DNA of 64,000 bases, from NCBI RefSeq assembly GCF_021535135.1, contig NZ_CP091036.1, forward strand, positions 3,162,001 through 3,226,000. Reading direction: 5' to 3'. Position 1 is the stretch's first letter, and the number at the start of each line of letters is the position of its first letter. The stretch comes from Antarcticibacterium sp. 1MA-6-2. GTDB lineage: Bacteria > Bacteroidota > Bacteroidia > Flavobacteriales > Flavobacteriaceae. A model generated the notes under the pieces. The model ran no database searches. It worked only from the letters and a program-made list of their open reading frames with translations, and was not told where the DNA came from. This document shows positions 61,396 through 64,000 of the stretch, piece after piece. Made by a program: the position numbers and the translations under genes.

Positions 61396-62584
61396 ATGAG
61401 AGATAATATAATTCTGCTGTTTTTGGTTTTTGTAATATGTGGTAAAATCCAGGCTCAGAAACCCTATGTAGTAGAGATATTTAAAGATCAGCCTGTAAAT
61501 TTTAATGGAGTTAAAGGTGATACTCTTACAATGGAGCGAGTACAGGACGGTCGCATTGTGTTTAAAAAAATAAAAGCTCCCGTTTTTCCTAAAGGTACAG
61601 ACGTTAAAGTGAAAATGACCCTCAAATCAGCAGGAGATGCATGGGATAAATCGGGATCACTTTTTGTTATTACCGATCCTCAAAATATTGATATTAGGGA
61701 TATAGCCCTGGGTAAAGCTTCTTTTCCTGAATTGTCCGGACCAGGTGGCTATCCTGGAATTATAAAGTCAAAAAATTACAACCCTGCCCTGGAAATATTG
61801 AGATTTATGACCCCTTTTGGAGTGGGTCATTACAGCGATGAAAAAGCTCATCCAAAAATACGGTATAATAGACCAGTTTCAGTTCCGAATTGGGCACCAG
61901 AGGTGGTGTGGGAAGAAGATATAAGCGAATTGGCAGAAGAACTCCAGGGCGAAATTATAGTAGGTGTATGGATAGACACCTGGACAGCTGAAGGATATCT
62001 TATTGATGTTTCCCTGGAGTATTCTGGAAGGCCACTTGCCAAACGAATGGTAATTCCTCTCGTAAATACTATTTATTATGCAGGTCAAAAACATCCTGAC
62101 GTCTTTTCACAACAGGATTTGGTAACAAAATTTGAACTTCCTCAAAATGCAGAGGATGTAAAAATTCATTACATCACAACTCTACCATGGCGGACATAGC
62201 GGGGGTGATGAATTTATTAAAATTAGAAATAAAGTAAGTGTCAATAATGAGGTGGTTATAAATTTCATTCCCTGGCGGGATGACTGTGCCGCCTTTAGAA
62301 GATTTAATCCTTCATCGGGAGTATGGACAAGAAAAGATACTGCTTATGCATATAACAGTAACCGGGAAAGGGTATTTAAAGAAATTGAAGAGCGTTTAGC
62401 TTCGTCCGATCTTTCCCGCTCCAACTGGTGCCCCGGCTCTAAAGTTAGCCCTAAGGTAGCTGAACTGGGTGATTTAAAAAAAGGCACATACCAAGTAAAT
62501 ATCTCCATAGACGGTACTCCAATAAATGGCGATAAACTTAATCATTGGCTTGTGTCAGCGTATATTACTTATAAAAAAGAATAA
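61396..62584 (+). CDS. PNGase F-like peptide-N-glycosidase (frameshifted)
   Basis: About 395 aa. A cleavable signal peptide ([20 protein letters not shown]) precedes an N-terminal and C-terminal jelly-roll pair as in PNGase F. The N-domain shows [13 protein letters not shown] with the likely catalytic Asp, and the C-domain starts [12 protein letters not shown], then [13 protein letters not shown] with a Glu, [18 protein letters not shown] and WCPGSKVSP. The frame breaks at about 62182 between YITT and HGGH, where CTAC replaces a Gly codon and adds one base. The enzyme hydrolyses the amide bond of N-glycans, releasing whole oligosaccharides. It supports glycoprotein as substrate of the locus. 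Confidence 0.87.
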
Positions 62585-62618
62585 GTAAAAAAAGGCAAAA
62601 TCAATTTTTTTAAGTACT

Positions 62619-62695
62619 CCCGCTCGAGTACTTTTAAAGCTTCAAATACAACTAAAACCCTGTAAAATTCACTGTATTCGGGGGTTTTTATTTTT
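62619..62695. repeat. attR: degenerate copy of the tRNA-Leu 3' end and terminator
   Basis: CTCGAGTACTTTTAA and ACTAAAACCCTGTAAA are exact matches to the attL repeat at 42572-42650, and the terminator hairpin (AAAACCC...GGGGGTTTTT) is also retained. The copy lacks one C of the tRNA T-stem region and has several mismatches between the two exact blocks. No functional tRNA can be formed here. Confidence 0.7.
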
Positions 62696-62813
62696 CTTTT
62701 AAACGATATTTGGAGTGCCAAAATAGAAAGGTTTAATAAAATTTTAAGAAAAGAAGAGGGAGCCAATTCTTACTTTTAAGGATCTCACCCTTTACTAATC
62801 TTGACCTTTCTCA

Positions 62814-64000
62814 ATGAGATCAACTCTTTCCTTATTTTTCGTCCTTACTTTTTTTCTGGGTTGTAAGACCAATGAAGATACTTCCTTAGCGCCTCATACT
62901 ATAGAAAAACAAGGTCTAATAGCTGAAAATGCAATGGTAGTTTCGGCAAGGGAGGAAGCTTCCAAAATTGGATTATCCATAATAAAGAAAGGGGGCAACG
63001 CTTTTGACGCTATGGTGGCTACTGAAATGGCACTTGCCGTAGTATATCCCTATGCGGGAAATTTAGGGGGTGGAGGTTTTATGGTTTACCGTTTGAATAA
63101 TGGTGAAACCGGAGCTTTAGATTACAGGGAAAAAGCACCAATGGCAGCTAGCCGAAATATGTATCTTGATGAAGAAGGCAACGTGAACTCTCGAAAAAGC
63201 AGGTATGGAGGTCTGGCTGCAGGCGTACCCGGAACGGTTGCAGGAATCTTTGCCGTTCATGAAAAGTTTGGTACCCTTCCAATTGAGGAAATTCTTGCTC
63301 CTGTTATAGCCCTGGCGCAAAAGGGATATCGGGTATCAGAGAATCAGGAGCAGGCTATGAGCCGTTATTTTGAGGATTTCATGGAAGTAAATAAGGATAC
63401 CATTCTTTTTGCACAAGGATTCGTTGCAGGAGATACTCTAAAGAATTCTGCACTGGCAAATACTCTGGAATGGATTGTGAATGAAGGTAGGAACGTTTTC
63501 TACAATGGCAGTATAGGTGAGAAATTGGTTGCTACCGTACGGGAAAATGGAGGAATTATGACCATGGAAGATCTCGCCGCATATGAAGTACGCTGGCGTG
63601 ATCCTGTAACTTTTAAATATAAAGAACTTACCATTCACGCGATGTCTCCTCCTTCCAGCGGAGGAATTGTACTCGGGCAGATAATGAAGATGATTGAGCC
63701 GTTTTCAATTTCAGAATTTGAACATAATTCTGAAAAAATAATACAGGTGATTACCGAAGCTGAAAGAAGGGCATATGCAGACCGTAGTTTTTACCTGGGA
63801 GACCCTGATTTTGTGAATATTCCCACAAAAGAACTATTCAGTGAGGATTATCTTAAGGAGAGAATGAGCAATTTCGATTTTTCCCGGGCAACACCTTCCA
63901 GTAGTTTAGAACATGGCCAAATTTCTGGTTTTGAAAGTATGGAAACAACTCATTATTCTATTGTTGATGATAAGGGAAATGCTGTTTCTGTCACCACCAC
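62814..64000 (+). CDS. Gamma-glutamyltransferase lipoprotein (truncated by window end)
   Basis: About 395 codons of a gene that continues beyond the window. A lipobox (LTFFLGCKTNE) precedes the family N-terminus (AMVVSAREEASKIGLSIIKKGGNAFDAMVA and YAGNLGGGGFMVYR). The processing/nucleophile Thr is in METTHYSIVD near the window end, so the heterodimer cleavage site is present. It cleaves the gamma-glutamyl bond of glutathione and related peptides in the periplasm or at the cell surface. It lies just outside attR, so it belongs to the chromosome, not the island. Confidence 0.9.
   Translation, partial: MRSTLSLFFVLTFFLGCKTNEDTSLAPHTIEKQGLIAENAMVVSAREEASKIGLSIIKKGGNAFDAMVATEMALAVVYPYAGNLGGGGFMVYRLNNGETGALDYREKAPMAASRNMYLDEEGNVNSRKSRYGGLAAGVPGTVAGIFAVHEKFGTLPIEEILAPVIALAQKGYRVSENQEQAMSRYFEDFMEVNKDTILFAQGFVAGDTLKNSALANTLEWIVNEGRNVFYNGSIGEKLVATVRENGGIMTMEDLAAYEVRWRDPVTFKYKELTIHAMSPPSSGGIVLGQIMKMIEPFSISEFEHNSEKIIQVITEAERRAYADRSFYLGDPDFVNIPTKELFSEDYLKERMSNFDFSRATPSSSLEHGQISGFESMETTHYSIVDDKGNAVSVTT

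Larger units (their letters stand above)
42572..62695. mobile_element. Genomic island integrated at tRNA-Leu, carrying a glycan utilisation locus
   Basis: About 20 kb bounded by the tRNA-Leu 3' end with terminator and a degenerate copy of it. Inside are a tyrosine recombinase next to the tRNA, an SRAP protein, a histidine kinase, a sensor/regulator, a SusC/SusD pair and four glycan-degrading enzymes. No conjugation or replication genes are seen, so it is an integrated but probably not self-transmissible island. The two repeats differ at several positions, which indicates an old insertion or a different donor copy. Confidence 0.6.

Noticed and set aside
62600..62640. A second tRNA gene at 62.62 kb
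   Set aside because: Only the last bases of the T-stem and acceptor stem are present; the rest of a cloverleaf is absent, so it is an att repeat.

Overview
The window looks like a chromosome segment of a low-GC marine or saline Flavobacteriaceae bacterium (Bacteroidota; a Gramella/Salinimicrobium-like genome would fit, but I can support only the family level). The evidence is a SusC/SusD pair, a Bacteroidetes-type tyrosine recombinase, DUF3109 and DUF3078 proteins, PepSY/TonB iron uptake and sparse Shine-Dalgarno signals.

Layout. 0-19 kb is housekeeping: an ActP-like symporter, tadA, dxs, a dGTPase, nrdA/nrdB, an OmpA-like protein, DUF3109, MarC, an S41 protease, dCMP deaminase and a HupE-like protein. 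19.5-23.1 kb holds a TonB siderophore receptor and a PepSY membrane protein. 23.1-24.8 and 26.8-27.6 kb are arrays of interspersed palindromic repeats. At 28.25-30.27 kb a decayed DUF885 peptidase is followed by an IS110-family element whose exact ends and probable bridge-RNA region can be deduced. 32.5-37.05 kb is a tight operon NUDIX - PLD/helicase/DUF3427 - HNH endonuclease, a candidate defence module. 37-42.3 kb holds small envelope and accessory genes.

42.5-62.7 kb reads as a roughly 20-kb genomic island in tRNA-Leu(CAA). The tRNA 3' end and its terminator are imperfectly repeated at 62.62-62.70 kb, and an integrase lies just inside the tRNA. The island carries an SRAP protein, a histidine kinase, a propeller-type sensor/HTH regulator, and a polysaccharide (probably glycoprotein) utilisation locus: SusC, SusD, GH16, GH29 fucosidase, a formylglycine sulfatase and a PNGase F-like amidase. 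Together these would bind a sulfated, fucosylated glycan at the surface, trim it and release N-glycans. A gamma-glutamyltransferase follows the island and runs off the window.

A striking global property is that about 25 genes, including essential ones (tadA, dxs, nrdA), are broken by one- or two-base indels or single in-frame stops. Many are homopolymer deletions, but at least eleven share one form: a TAG or TAA appears where a glycine codon GGN is expected, with net +1 or +2 bases. The breaks are more likely sequence or consensus errors than biology. I therefore give reconstructed gene spans and state where each reading frame breaks.
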